This document shows, in pieces, positions 1 to 4,948 of a stretch of 5,823 nucleotides of DNA. Under the pieces are notes generated by a model. It was not told the DNA's origin, did no database searches, and worked only from the letters and a program-made list of their open reading frames with translations. This DNA comes from Candidatus Brocadiaceae bacterium. Its GTDB lineage: Bacteria > Planctomycetota > Brocadiia > SM23-32. Position 1 is the stretch's first letter, and every line of letters starts with the position of its first letter. The DNA lies in the NCBI GenBank assembly GCA_003551785.1, contig PUNP01000806.1:1-5823 (forward strand), in the 5' to 3' direction. The position numbers were made by a program, and so were the translations under genes.

Positions 1-836
1 AAAATCCGTGCAGCGGCACCGGGCGTATCCGGTACATCCCTAACGGTGACTTTAGCTTCATTTTCTTCCAGTGCAACTCCACGAACGTCAACCTGTTCCA
101 TTTCTTGGGTGTTACTCACGAGTGTACCCTCCGTAAAATTCCCGCTGGGTCTGACCCTGAACGGGACTGAGAATCGTTTAGCAATTTCAACTGAACGCGA
201 CTGCATAACATTGGCGCCGAGACTGGCGAGTTCCAGCAGTTCATCATAATCGATAGTTTTAATTAACCGCGCCTCGGGAACCAGGCGAGGGTCTGTGGTA
301 TAAATACCGTCAACATCAGTAAAAATATCACAGCGGTCTGCTTCAAGAGCGGCCGCCAGTGCTACGGCGGTAGTGTCGGAACCACCTCTTCCCAGAGTAG
401 TGATATTATCTTCGGAATCCACGCCCTGGAACCCTGCTACGATAACTATTCTTCCTTTATCCAATTCTCCAGCTACACGGTCGGTATTTATTTGTCGTAT
501 CTTCGCTTTGCTGGAGACATTATCGGTATGGATACCGGCCTGAGCGCCGGTAAGGCTGACAGCCTCATACCCTAAAGAATGAATCGCTATGGCCATAAGT
601 GCGATAGACATCTGCTCTCCCACTGCCATCAGCATGTCCATTTCGCGCGGCTCTGGTTCTTCATGTAACTGTTTAGCCAGCTCGATAAGCTCATCCGTCC
701 AATCCCCCATAGCGCTGACTACCATAACGACATCGTTACCCTGTTCGAATTCCGCAACCGCTCGTTTAGCGGCATTTTTTAACTTTTGGGGGTCTGCAAC
801 TGAAGACCCACCGAATTTTTGAACTACGATTGCCAT
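1..836 (-). CDS. lysC: Aspartate kinase (aspartokinase), C-terminus cut by window edge
   Basis: Phosphorylates L-aspartate with ATP, the first committed step to lysine/diaminopimelate, threonine and methionine, in the cytoplasm. 278 codons are visible from ATG at 836, against about 400-410 in the monofunctional family, so roughly 130 residues are missing beyond base 1. The amino acid kinase domain shows KFGGSSVAD (7-15), SAMGDWTDEL (41-50), GRGGSDTTAVAL (149-160), TDVDGIYTTDPR (173-184) and ELASLGANVMQSRSVE (202-217). The start of the first ACT regulatory domain follows, with VRGVALEENEAKVTV (251-265) and PDTPGAAARI at the cut end. The start is fixed by the canonical N-terminus, although its ribosome site is weak (a GAG about 8 bases upstream). 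The two-ACT architecture usually means feedback control by lysine and/or threonine; which effector cannot be read here. No lysine riboswitch or T-box consensus was recognised upstream. Confidence 0.97.
   Translation of the reverse strand, partial: MAIVVQKFGGSSVADPQKLKNAAKRAVAEFEQGNDVVMVVSAMGDWTDELIELAKQLHEEPEPREMDMLMAVGEQMSIALMAIAIHSLGYEAVSLTGAQAGIHTDNVSSKAKIRQINTDRVAGELDKGRIVIVAGFQGVDSEDNITTLGRGGSDTTAVALAAALEADRCDIFTDVDGIYTTDPRLVPEARLIKTIDYDELLELASLGANVMQSRSVEIAKRFSVPFRVRPSGNFTEGTLVSNTQEMEQVDVRGVALEENEAKVTVRDVPDTPGAAARI
117..132 (-). promoter_or_regulatory. Candidate internal ribosome binding site and GTG start inside lysC
   Basis: On the minus strand a strong Shine-Dalgarno core, GGAGG (132-128), stands 8 bases before an in-frame GTG (119-117, codon 240 of lysC). 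This is exactly at the junction between the kinase domain and the first ACT domain; an in-frame ATG (101-99, codon 246) follows. In Bacillus subtilis and Corynebacterium glutamicum, lysC encodes a full-length alpha subunit and a separate ACT-only beta subunit from an in-frame internal start at this same junction. The motif is seen directly; its use as a start is inference. GGAGG could also arise by chance from the codons for Thr-Glu-Gly. Confidence 0.5.
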
Positions 837-1145
837 GTTTATTCTCGTAAAAGTAATTATTGAATGTGGTTGCTACACAAAACCAATTAAGTTATTGAGC
901 TTTACTTACCCTGCCCCAGATCCTTTACACTTGTTTTTGGGTGTTCAGCGGCATTCTGATGAGTTAATTCAAGGCTCGGCGACAAAGTCGACCTCAAGGG
1001 TCCTTGCAGAACCGCAACGTAGAAATGACCGCCAGAATGCCCCAGCAAGGCCGGGCGGGGTGGCTGCTCATCTGCTGCATTCGTTGGCTTTAAGCACCGA
1101 AAGCAACTAATAATATAATGGTTGTAACTTTTCATTTCAAGTTCA
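837..1145. other. Intergenic stretch upstream of lysC, no convincing gene
   Basis: The 5' flank of lysC. The first about 70 bases are AT-rich and could hold the lysC promoter (for example TTTTGT at 882-877 and TAATTA at 859-854 on the minus strand, 17 bases apart), but the match to a sigma-70 consensus is poor. Bases 941-1080 are markedly GC-richer and rich in inverted repeats. Open frames on both strands cross this patch, but neither shows a recognisable domain or a good ribosome site, and they overlap each other. I treat them as chance. Confidence 0.5.
949..1041. ncRNA. Possible structured RNA or decayed hairpin element (tentative)
   Basis: Nested complementarity is visible. GGCATTCTG (950-958) is the exact reverse complement of CAGAATGCC (1033-1041). 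Inside it CAAGG (970-974) pairs with CCTTG (1002-1006). Inside that CGAC-AAA-GTCG (980-990), extended by GG/CC around a bulged A, forms a tight hairpin. TTGC (1004-1007) can instead pair with GCAA (1014-1017). The patch is GC-rich against AT-rich flanks and lies 5' of lysC, so a leader RNA on the minus strand is possible. It does not match the conserved cores I know for lysine, SAM, TPP, glycine or cobalamin riboswitches, T-box, SRP RNA, RNase P RNA or tmRNA. It may equally be an old repeat or chance pairing; the strand is undetermined. Confidence 0.25.
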
Positions 1146-1149
1146 AGCT

Positions 1150-1435
1150 TCGGATAACCGCAAAGCTTCCTCAACATTTTTTCATTTTCTTCGGCAAGGA
1201 CTGCCTCAAGATAAACCTCGTAGTAAATGGAAAAGTGTAGTTTCCGGAAGCACCTTCATGACTTCATTCGCCCCCGTACCTATAACCAATACCTCCGGAT
1301 CGGCGGGCCGAGATCATTTATCACAACTTCATGTCCACTCTTACCCCACCAGGAGTTATTTACTTTGTCCGGTAAGATAATAACATCATAAGTATACTTT
1401 TCCCCTGCAAATGCGCAGAACCTTACAATTGAAAC
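1150..1435 (-). pseudogene. Decayed Mth938-domain (DUF498) protein gene, frameshifted
   Basis: Translated in pieces on the minus strand, this region reproduces the Mth938-like domain, a small (about 110-120 residue) fold of unclear function found in bacteria, archaea and the mitochondrial factor NDUFAF3. Frame one (from about 1435) reads FAGEKYTYDVIILPDK, then NNSWWGKSGHEVVINDL, matching the family's opening strands and WW.K.GH motif. A frame change near 1309-1301, with a short deletion, leads to DPEVLVIGTGANEVMKVLPE, the family's IGTG core, which runs into a TGA at 1208-1206. A further shift near 1215 would continue into an open frame without clear similarity. No start codon with a ribosome site precedes the first piece; an in-frame TGA lies just ahead of it. 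The usual C-terminal HLTC-like ending was not found. The family match is recognised from memory of the motifs. The breaks are seen directly, though sequencing or assembly error is an alternative. Confidence 0.7.
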
Positions 1436-1577
1436 TCAGACGTGGTTTTGTCTACAATGGTAAATATGCAGTTGAACACGCAACGCAACTCCGGACCATT
1501 ATTCCACCAGCACAGGACACGTTGGTGATGCGGTAAAGCGTTGCACTGAATATTTCATTTTTTTTCACTTTTAGGTT
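1436..1577. other. Intergenic region between Mth938 remnant and amidase gene
   Basis: Divergent spacer between the minus-strand remnant and the plus-strand amidase. It contains dyads that could form a cruciform or RNA hairpin: GCAACGC (1482-1488) with GCGTTGC (1538-1544), enclosing CACCA with TGGTG around bases 1505-1527. A T-rich run (about 1554-1565) precedes the amidase gene. TTGCAC (1541-1546) resembles a -35 box, but no -10 box stands at the right distance, so I do not call a promoter. Confidence 0.35.
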
Positions 1578-1625
1578 ATGAATAATAATAAACAGATGGA
1601 TGAGCGGGAAAACAGGGATTTAGTG

Positions 1626-2315
1626 ATGTTCAAGCTGATATCGCTTTCGTTTATTTCTATCATCATGTTTATTTCCGCCTGCCACAGCATACCTTCAAAC
1701 CGCACCGACACGCATGATAAACATCCTTATGAAGATATCAGCACCGCTGATCCTGATGAGAACCCCCCTGCCGAGTCTTACACGCCGCCGGAATCTCCAC
1801 TGAACGCCGTCGAACCGGAATATGAAATTGACGATATACCCTCCGTCCCGCAATCCGTCCGGGGTTATCTATACAGACGGGCAGCGCGCAATTGGCAGCA
1901 TATTGTCATCCACCACAGCGGCACTGCAACCGGCAGCATGGAATCTTTTGACCGTCATGCACGCGAGAATCTGGGATGGAAGGGTGTCGGATACCATTTC
2001 GTTATCGGCAACGGCCACGGCAGCCCCGACGGAATGGTTGAAGTAACATTCAGATGGGAAAGACAGATTCACGGCGCACACGCCGGTGTCAGGCAATATA
2101 ACGAGCATGGGATAGGGATATGCCTCGTAGGTGACTTTAATGCCGGGTATCCTACTGAAAAACAGATACGTGCGCTGGCATCGTTAACCTCATTCCTCCA
2201 GAAACGTAACAATATCCCCACCTCGGAAATATACCTGCACCGACATGTCAAGAATACAGCATGTCCGGGCGAAAATTTCCCATTTTATAAATTTATTTCT
2301 TTACTCCGGCATTGA
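1626..2315 (+). CDS. Zinc N-acetylmuramoyl-L-alanine amidase (Amidase_2/PGRP fold), predicted lipoprotein
   Basis: Cleaves the amide bond between N-acetylmuramic acid and L-alanine in peptidoglycan, so it is expected in cell-wall turnover or recycling. With ATG at 1626 the protein has 229 residues. It opens with a hydrophobic signal peptide ending in lipobox I-S-A-C (Cys19), then a Pro/Asp/Glu-rich linker (about 25-75), then the amidase domain. The T7-lysozyme-type zinc site is complete: His96 in IHHSGT, His205 in YLHRHVKNTACPG and Cys213 in the same motif. The catalytic Tyr lies in VGYHFVIGNG (Tyr123), and a Thr two residues before the Cys replaces T7 Lys128, as in many PGRP amidases. GHRD-like and GICLVGDF motifs also fit. 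An in-frame ATG at 1578 would add 16 charged residues before the signal peptide. Its only ribosome-site candidate is too close, whereas AGGGA stands before 1626, so I prefer the shorter form. Periplasmic or surface lipid anchoring is inferred from the lipobox. The 3' end overlaps the opposing peptidase gene. Confidence 0.93.
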   Translation: MFKLISLSFISIIMFISACHSIPSNRTDTHDKHPYEDISTADPDENPPAESYTPPESPLNAVEPEYEIDDIPSVPQSVRGYLYRRAARNWQHIVIHHSGTATGSMESFDRHARENLGWKGVGYHFVIGNGHGSPDGMVEVTFRWERQIHGAHAGVRQYNEHGIGICLVGDFNAGYPTEKQIRALASLTSFLQKRNNIPTSEIYLHRHVKNTACPGENFPFYKFISLLRH

Positions 2316-3390
2316 GTTGGCTTCCTGAGAATGGTAAAAAATCATTTTCTGCTGATAATGTGCTTATCAGGCAAACCAATAAGCACACCGCGTGACCTAC
2401 ATCGTCTGTAGAAATAGCTTCAAGCGGAAAATGCATGTAGCGCACTGGAATTTTGACTAAAGCGGATGCCACACCGGAACGTGAAACCTGCATTTCCCTT
2501 GCATCCGTCGGTGTCGGGCCGGGGTAACCGCATATTTGGACCGGAATATTGTTGTCGACGGCTGTTTTTTCCAGGAGTTTACCTAATTTAGGATTGACAT
2601 TGGCACCTCTTAATAGCACGGGGCCTTTGCCCAACTTTACATCGCCGCCCGTTTTTTTGTCGCATTCCGGGTAATCGGTCGCCCCATGCACGTCAATAGC
2701 TATCCCGATATCAGGTTCGATACCGTACACGGAGGGCCTGACGCCCCGCGCTCCTACCTCTTCCTGGACGGTATTAACGCCGTATACCCCTGCGTTAACC
2801 TTCACCTCACTCAACCGTCGCATAACTTCGGAGATGATGAAGGCGCCAATCCGGTCGTCAAACGCACGTCCCGCTATAATATTGTTCTGCAACCGCTGCA
2901 TGCCTTCACGTACCGTAATAGGATCGCCGGGAGATACCATTTTTTCGGCCTCCTCCTTGTTCGAGACTCCAATATCGATCCAAAGGTCCTGCGCCTTAAA
3001 CCGCTTCTTTTCATCACTTGAAGACCTTTTACAGGAAACCACTCCCGTCACACTACCTTGTGCAGTCTTTATGCTGACCGAGCGGCTGATTAATCCGGGG
3101 ATAAACGGGGAGCCGATTGTAGAAAAATAGATGAATCCCTTATCACTTATATGCTGCACCATCATACCCACTTCATCGCAATGGCCGGCAAGCATGATCT
3201 TTGGTTTACCTTCAGGGTTGAAGGCAGTAATAAGATTCCCCATCACATCGCACCTTATTTCATCAACATGGTTCTTCACTCTTTTAGCGAGCAGCAGCTG
3301 CGCTTCATGTTCGAAACCGGAAGGACTCTGAATTGAGATAAGTGTTTCCAAAAAATTCAATGCTTCCTTCTCTATAGACGCCCTGGTCAT
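2293..3390 (-). CDS. M42-family zinc/cobalt aminopeptidase (TET/glutamyl aminopeptidase-like)
   Basis: A 365-residue cytoplasmic metallo-aminopeptidase of clan MH, related to PhTET peptidases, deblocking aminopeptidases and B. subtilis YsdC/FrvX. Family members assemble into dodecameric tetrahedra that trim peptides from their N-termini; many were misnamed endoglucanase M. All five metal ligands can be placed: His70 in AGHCDEVG, Asp178 in AFDDRIG, Glu211 after catalytic Glu210 in VQEEVGARG, Asp233 in AIDVHGA, and His320 in RYMHFPLE. The PA-like insertion domain (about 80-165) lies between the first two. Length is normal. Substrate preference (acidic, aromatic or general) cannot be read from the sequence. 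The start at 3390 is supported by GAGG 7 bases upstream. The last 23 bases overlap the 3' end of the convergent amidase gene. A perfect hairpin 43 bases upstream separates it from the amidohydrolase stub, so it may be transcribed on its own. Confidence 0.96.
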   Translation of the reverse strand: MTRASIEKEALNFLETLISIQSPSGFEHEAQLLLAKRVKNHVDEIRCDVMGNLITAFNPEGKPKIMLAGHCDEVGMMVQHISDKGFIYFSTIGSPFIPGLISRSVSIKTAQGSVTGVVSCKRSSSDEKKRFKAQDLWIDIGVSNKEEAEKMVSPGDPITVREGMQRLQNNIIAGRAFDDRIGAFIISEVMRRLSEVKVNAGVYGVNTVQEEVGARGVRPSVYGIEPDIGIAIDVHGATDYPECDKKTGGDVKLGKGPVLLRGANVNPKLGKLLEKTAVDNNIPVQICGYPGPTPTDAREMQVSRSGVASALVKIPVRYMHFPLEAISTDDVGHAVCLLVCLISTLSAENDFLPFSGSQLNAGVKK

Positions 3391-3432
3391 TCGAGTTCCT
3401 CAATTAAAATTTATGAGTAAATACTTCTGGGA

Positions 3433-3463
3433 TAAATCCGGACACAAGAAATGTCCGGATTTA
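3433..3463. terminator. Perfect 12-bp hairpin between amidohydrolase stub and M42 gene
   Basis: TAAATCCGGACA (3433-3444) and TGTCCGGATTTA (3452-3463) are exact reverse complements around a 7-base loop. On the minus strand it lies 47 bases after the stub's stop codon and 43 bases before the peptidase start, the place for a terminator or an attenuating leader hairpin. No U-run follows the stem on either strand, so a classical intrinsic terminator is not supported. As a DNA dyad it could instead be an operator for a dimeric regulator of the peptidase gene. Confidence 0.5.
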
Positions 3464-3509
3464 CACCCCCTCAGAAAAAGTAAGAAATAAAACACCAAAA
3501 CTTCTCAGC

Positions 3510-3785
3510 TCATAACAGTTCCCGGTATCTCTTTTCGATCGAAGCCATTTCGTCGATATTGTAAGTCAGTCCACCGAACACGTAAAACCTCTGTGGGTTC
3601 AGAGCTTTGGCAAGCAAGGCCGCTGAATTGGAATTGAGTGAACGTTCGGGCGTTCCCGGAACGCAAACGATATTTATCCGCTTACAGCCTGCACGATCGG
3701 CAATATCCACCACTGCTGGTATCCCCGTATGCGATCTAAGATGGACGTGAGCATCAATAACAGGCACTTTCATAAAATCGGACAT
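3510..3785 (-). pseudogene. Truncated amidohydrolase (metal-dependent TIM-barrel hydrolase), N-terminal part only
   Basis: 91 residues from ATG at 3785, with a strong ribosome site (AGGAG, 8 bases upstream). This fits better than the 17-codon-longer frame from 3836, which has no such site and starts in the flank of the hairpin element. VIDAHVHL (9-16) holds the HxH metal-binding pair of the first barrel strand. DIADRAGCKRINIVCVPG (27-44) is a typical first helix and second strand, and RFYVFGGLTY (66-75) a third strand. Full-length members have about 270-300 residues and need further His and Asp ligands from later strands. Here a TGA ends the frame after RYRELL, and no continuation is seen in other frames of the 119-base gap before the M42 gene. 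The 5' end is therefore intact and about two thirds is missing by deletion. A short functional protein is possible but unlikely to be a working hydrolase. The exact subfamily and substrate are unknown. Confidence 0.75.
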
Positions 3786-3858
3786 GACAACATCTCCTAT
3801 AATTAAAATGTAGGGGCGTGGCCGAAAAGCGCACAATTGCCAAAACGCATCGATCTAC

Positions 3859-3877
3859 CGCGCCCTTTCAGGGCGCG
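3859..3877. repeat. Hairpin 1 of the cluster
   Basis: CGCGCCCT (3859-3866) pairs with AGGGCGCG (3870-3877): 8 bp, 3-base loop. Mirror partner of hairpin 6. Confidence 0.9.
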
Positions 3878-3896
3878 AAATACGTGTGAATCATCA

Positions 3897-3916
3897 CCTC
3901 GGGTTGAAACCCGAGG
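3897..3916. repeat. Hairpin 2 of the cluster
   Basis: CCTCGGGTT (3897-3905) pairs with AACCCGAGG (3908-3916): 9 complementary bases each side of a GA centre, so 7-8 bp when a normal loop is allowed. It is followed by CTACC. Mirror partner of hairpin 5. Confidence 0.9.
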
Positions 3917-3926
3917 CTACCGTACT

Positions 3927-3943
3927 TTGCCCCTCCGGGGCAA
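3927..3943. repeat. Hairpin 3 of the cluster
   Basis: TTGCCCC (3927-3933) pairs with GGGGCAA (3937-3943): 7 bp, 3-base loop TCC. Mirror partner of hairpin 4. Confidence 0.9.
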
Positions 3944-3954
3944 GGCCTTTGTCT

Positions 3955-3971
3955 TCGCCCCAGCGGGGCGA
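3955..3971. repeat. Hairpin 4 of the cluster
   Basis: TCGCCCC (3955-3961) pairs with GGGGCGA (3965-3971): 7 bp, 3-base loop AGC, extendable by a T-G wobble and a C-G pair. Confidence 0.9.
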
Positions 3972-3981
3972 GGTTAGGTAG

Positions 3982-4001
3982 CCCCTGGTTTTAACCAGGG
4001 G
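3982..4001. repeat. Hairpin 5 of the cluster
   Basis: CCCCTGGTT (3982-3990) and AACCAGGGG (3993-4001) are exact reverse complements around TT. It is preceded by GGTAG, the inverse of the CTACC that follows hairpin 2. Confidence 0.9.
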
Positions 4002-4025
4002 GGAATAAATGATACAAAGATAAAT

Positions 4026-4043
4026 GCGCCCCGGTAGGGGCGC
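4026..4043. repeat. Hairpin 6 of the cluster
   Basis: GCGCCCC (4026-4032) pairs with GGGGCGC (4037-4043): 7 bp, 4-base loop GGTA, extendable by a T-G wobble. Confidence 0.9.
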
Positions 4044-4087
4044 GGTTGCTCTTGAAATAGCGGCATATGCTCATTATTGCCTTTTCG

Positions 4088-4110
4088 GCCAGGCTCCTGG
4101 CAGCATTTTT
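4088..4110 (+). terminator. Weak candidate terminator hairpin with T-run (plus strand)
   Basis: GCCAG (4088-4092) pairs with CTGGC (4097-4101) around GCTC, and a run of five T follows at 4106-4110 after AGCA. The order suits termination of plus-strand transcription, where no gene is present. For the minus-strand activase gene, which ends at 4114, the hairpin lies just past the stop but without a U-run. The stem is short and partly shared with the element's terminal repeat. Confidence 0.3.
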
Positions 4111-4113
4111 GCT

Positions 4114-4947
4114 TTATAAATATGAATGGAGCGCAGCACCGATGGCGGTAATAAATTGCGGGTAGGCCGGCACGGCTACTTCAACTCCGAAGCTGCAGCA
4201 GAGCGCCAGACGTAAGGACCTCAAGCGGGCCGTGCCGCCGTCAAATAAAACAGGAGAGGTCCAATTCAAGGTCTCGGCAAGCTCAAAGACCCGCGATGCA
4301 ATAGCATTGAAAATACCCGATGCTATCGCCGGTTTAGGAACACCGCCTGACAGCAAAGAAACCACTTCCGATTCAGCAAATACCGTGCATGTGCTGGATA
4401 TATTGACACCATGTTCCTTCCCCGTCGCTGCGAGCCTGTCAACGGACTCCAGACTGCCGACTTCCAGCACGTCGGCAAGTTCCTGCAAAAACCTTCCCGT
4501 TCCCGCCGCACACCGGTCATTCATAGCAAAACCTTCCACAATCCCCAGCTCGTCAAAGGTAACGACTTTGCTGTCCTGTCCGCCGATATCAATGATCGTC
4601 CTGAATGGGGATTCAATGTGGTCGGGATAGAAAGTTGTTGAACCGGCGGGTGGGCCAGAATCTCGTATCGCACCCCAATTCCGCCATGCCCAACCGACGC
4701 CGAGCGCGTTTGCATAGATTTCACTTACCGTTGAATGCGCATCACTGACGAGCTCACGCCCATAGCCGGTGGCGCAGACCCGGACATTTTGGCTCCCATT
4801 AAATCCCCGTAGTGTTTCAATCAGCCTTCGGCATTGTTCAGCTGTATCGGCTCCCGTCGGCTCACTAACGATTTTCAGCAGCCTTTCTTCATCCATCAAC
4901 ACAGCCTTGACAGCCACACTGCCGGAATCTATCCCTATAGCAGGCAT
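4114..4947 (-). CDS. BadF/BadG/BcrA/BcrD-HgdC family ATPase: 2-hydroxyacyl-CoA dehydratase activase
   Basis: ASKHA-fold ATPase. Homodimers hold one [4Fe-4S] cluster between subunits and use ATP hydrolysis to inject a low-potential electron into a partner 2-hydroxyacyl-CoA dehydratase or benzoyl-CoA reductase. They are cytoplasmic and oxygen-sensitive. From ATG at 4947 there are 277 residues. Seen in order: phosphate-1 loop GIDSGSVAVK (5-14), ATGYGR (59-64), DIGGQDSK (120-127), MNDRCAAGTGRFL (142-154), STCTVFAESEV (185-195), FDGGTA (235-240) and PQFITAIGAAL (263-273). Cys146 and Cys187 match the two cluster ligands of Acidaminococcus HgdC. About 20-25 extra residues rich in Trp, Gly and Pro (roughly 89-115) sit before DIGGQDSK, where HgdC-like proteins have a short loop; the usual EISCHA motif there is EIYANA. 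A GTG at 4956 could start the protein inside the preceding gene, but GGTG stands 6 bases before ATG 4947. It follows the upstream gene with 1 base between, so translation is probably coupled. No HgdA/HgdB-type partner lies in the window. Confidence 0.92.
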   Translation of the reverse strand: MPAIGIDSGSVAVKAVLMDEERLLKIVSEPTGADTAEQCRRLIETLRGFNGSQNVRVCATGYGRELVSDAHSTVSEIYANALGVGWAWRNWGAIRDSGPPAGSTTFYPDHIESPFRTIIDIGGQDSKVVTFDELGIVEGFAMNDRCAAGTGRFLQELADVLEVGSLESVDRLAATGKEHGVNISSTCTVFAESEVVSLLSGGVPKPAIASGIFNAIASRVFELAETLNWTSPVLFDGGTARLRSLRLALCCSFGVEVAVPAYPQFITAIGAALHSYL

Positions 4948-4948
4948 G

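Larger units (their letters stand above)
3819..4091. repeat. Palindromic hairpin-cluster element (REP/BIME-like or MITE-like), bounded by 11-bp inverted repeats
   Basis: TGGCCGAAAAG (3819-3829) and its exact reverse complement CTTTTCGGCCA (4081-4091) bracket a 186-base block of six consecutive GC-rich hairpins (3859-4044). The hairpins form mirror pairs: 1 and 6 use GCGCCC arms, 2 and 5 have 9-bp arms ending in GTT/AAC, and 3 and 4 use GCCCC/GGGGC arms. GGCTACC (3915-3921) and GGTAGCC (3977-3983) are also inverted partners across the centre, making the whole unit roughly self-complementary. A stray copy of the last arm, GTAGGGGCG, occurs at 3810-3818 and again at 4034-4042. Such clusters resemble REP/BIME elements mobilised by RAYT (IS200-like) transposases; no transposase and no target duplication are seen here. 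It fills the gap between the activase gene and the amidohydrolase stub. Confidence 0.8.

Noticed and set aside
941..1080. T-box, lysine riboswitch, SRP RNA or RNase P RNA
   Set aside because: GGGGTGGCTGC resembles part of the T-box motif at first sight, but the ACCGCG half is missing and the other conserved cores are absent on both strands.
835..1110. Plus-strand open frame of 91 codons upstream of lysC
   Set aside because: No ribosome site, no recognisable domain, composition driven by the GC-rich dyad patch; it overlaps the lysC start region and an equally long frame on the other strand.
902..1177. Minus-strand open frame of 91 codons between the Mth938 remnant and lysC
   Set aside because: It begins inside the tail of the remnant, has no ribosome site and shows no family motif after the first about 20 residues; kept only as a note on the pseudogene tail.
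1541..1570. Sigma-70 promoter for the amidase (TTGCAC as -35)
   Set aside because: No TATAAT-like hexamer at 16-18 bases spacing.
1578..1625. Upstream ATG of the amidase
   Set aside because: It would put 16 polar, charged residues before the signal peptide and its only AGG lies 2 bases from the start, too close; ATG 1626 gives a standard lipoprotein signal.
2686..3021. Plus-strand open frame of 111 codons opposite the M42 gene
   Set aside because: Antisense shadow of the peptidase, whose full motif set is on the other strand.
3786..3836. N-terminal extension of the amidohydrolase stub to the upstream start at 3836
   Set aside because: The extension encodes residues unlike the family, overlaps the terminal repeat of the hairpin element, and would place the start before the good AGGAG site that serves ATG 3785.
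3859..4044. CRISPR array
   Set aside because: The units are self-complementary hairpins with differing sequences and no equal-length direct repeats separated by unique spacers.
4232..4630. Plus-strand open frame of 132 codons opposite the activase gene
   Set aside because: Antisense shadow of a clear coding gene; Ser/Thr/Pro-rich translation with no domain or ribosome site.
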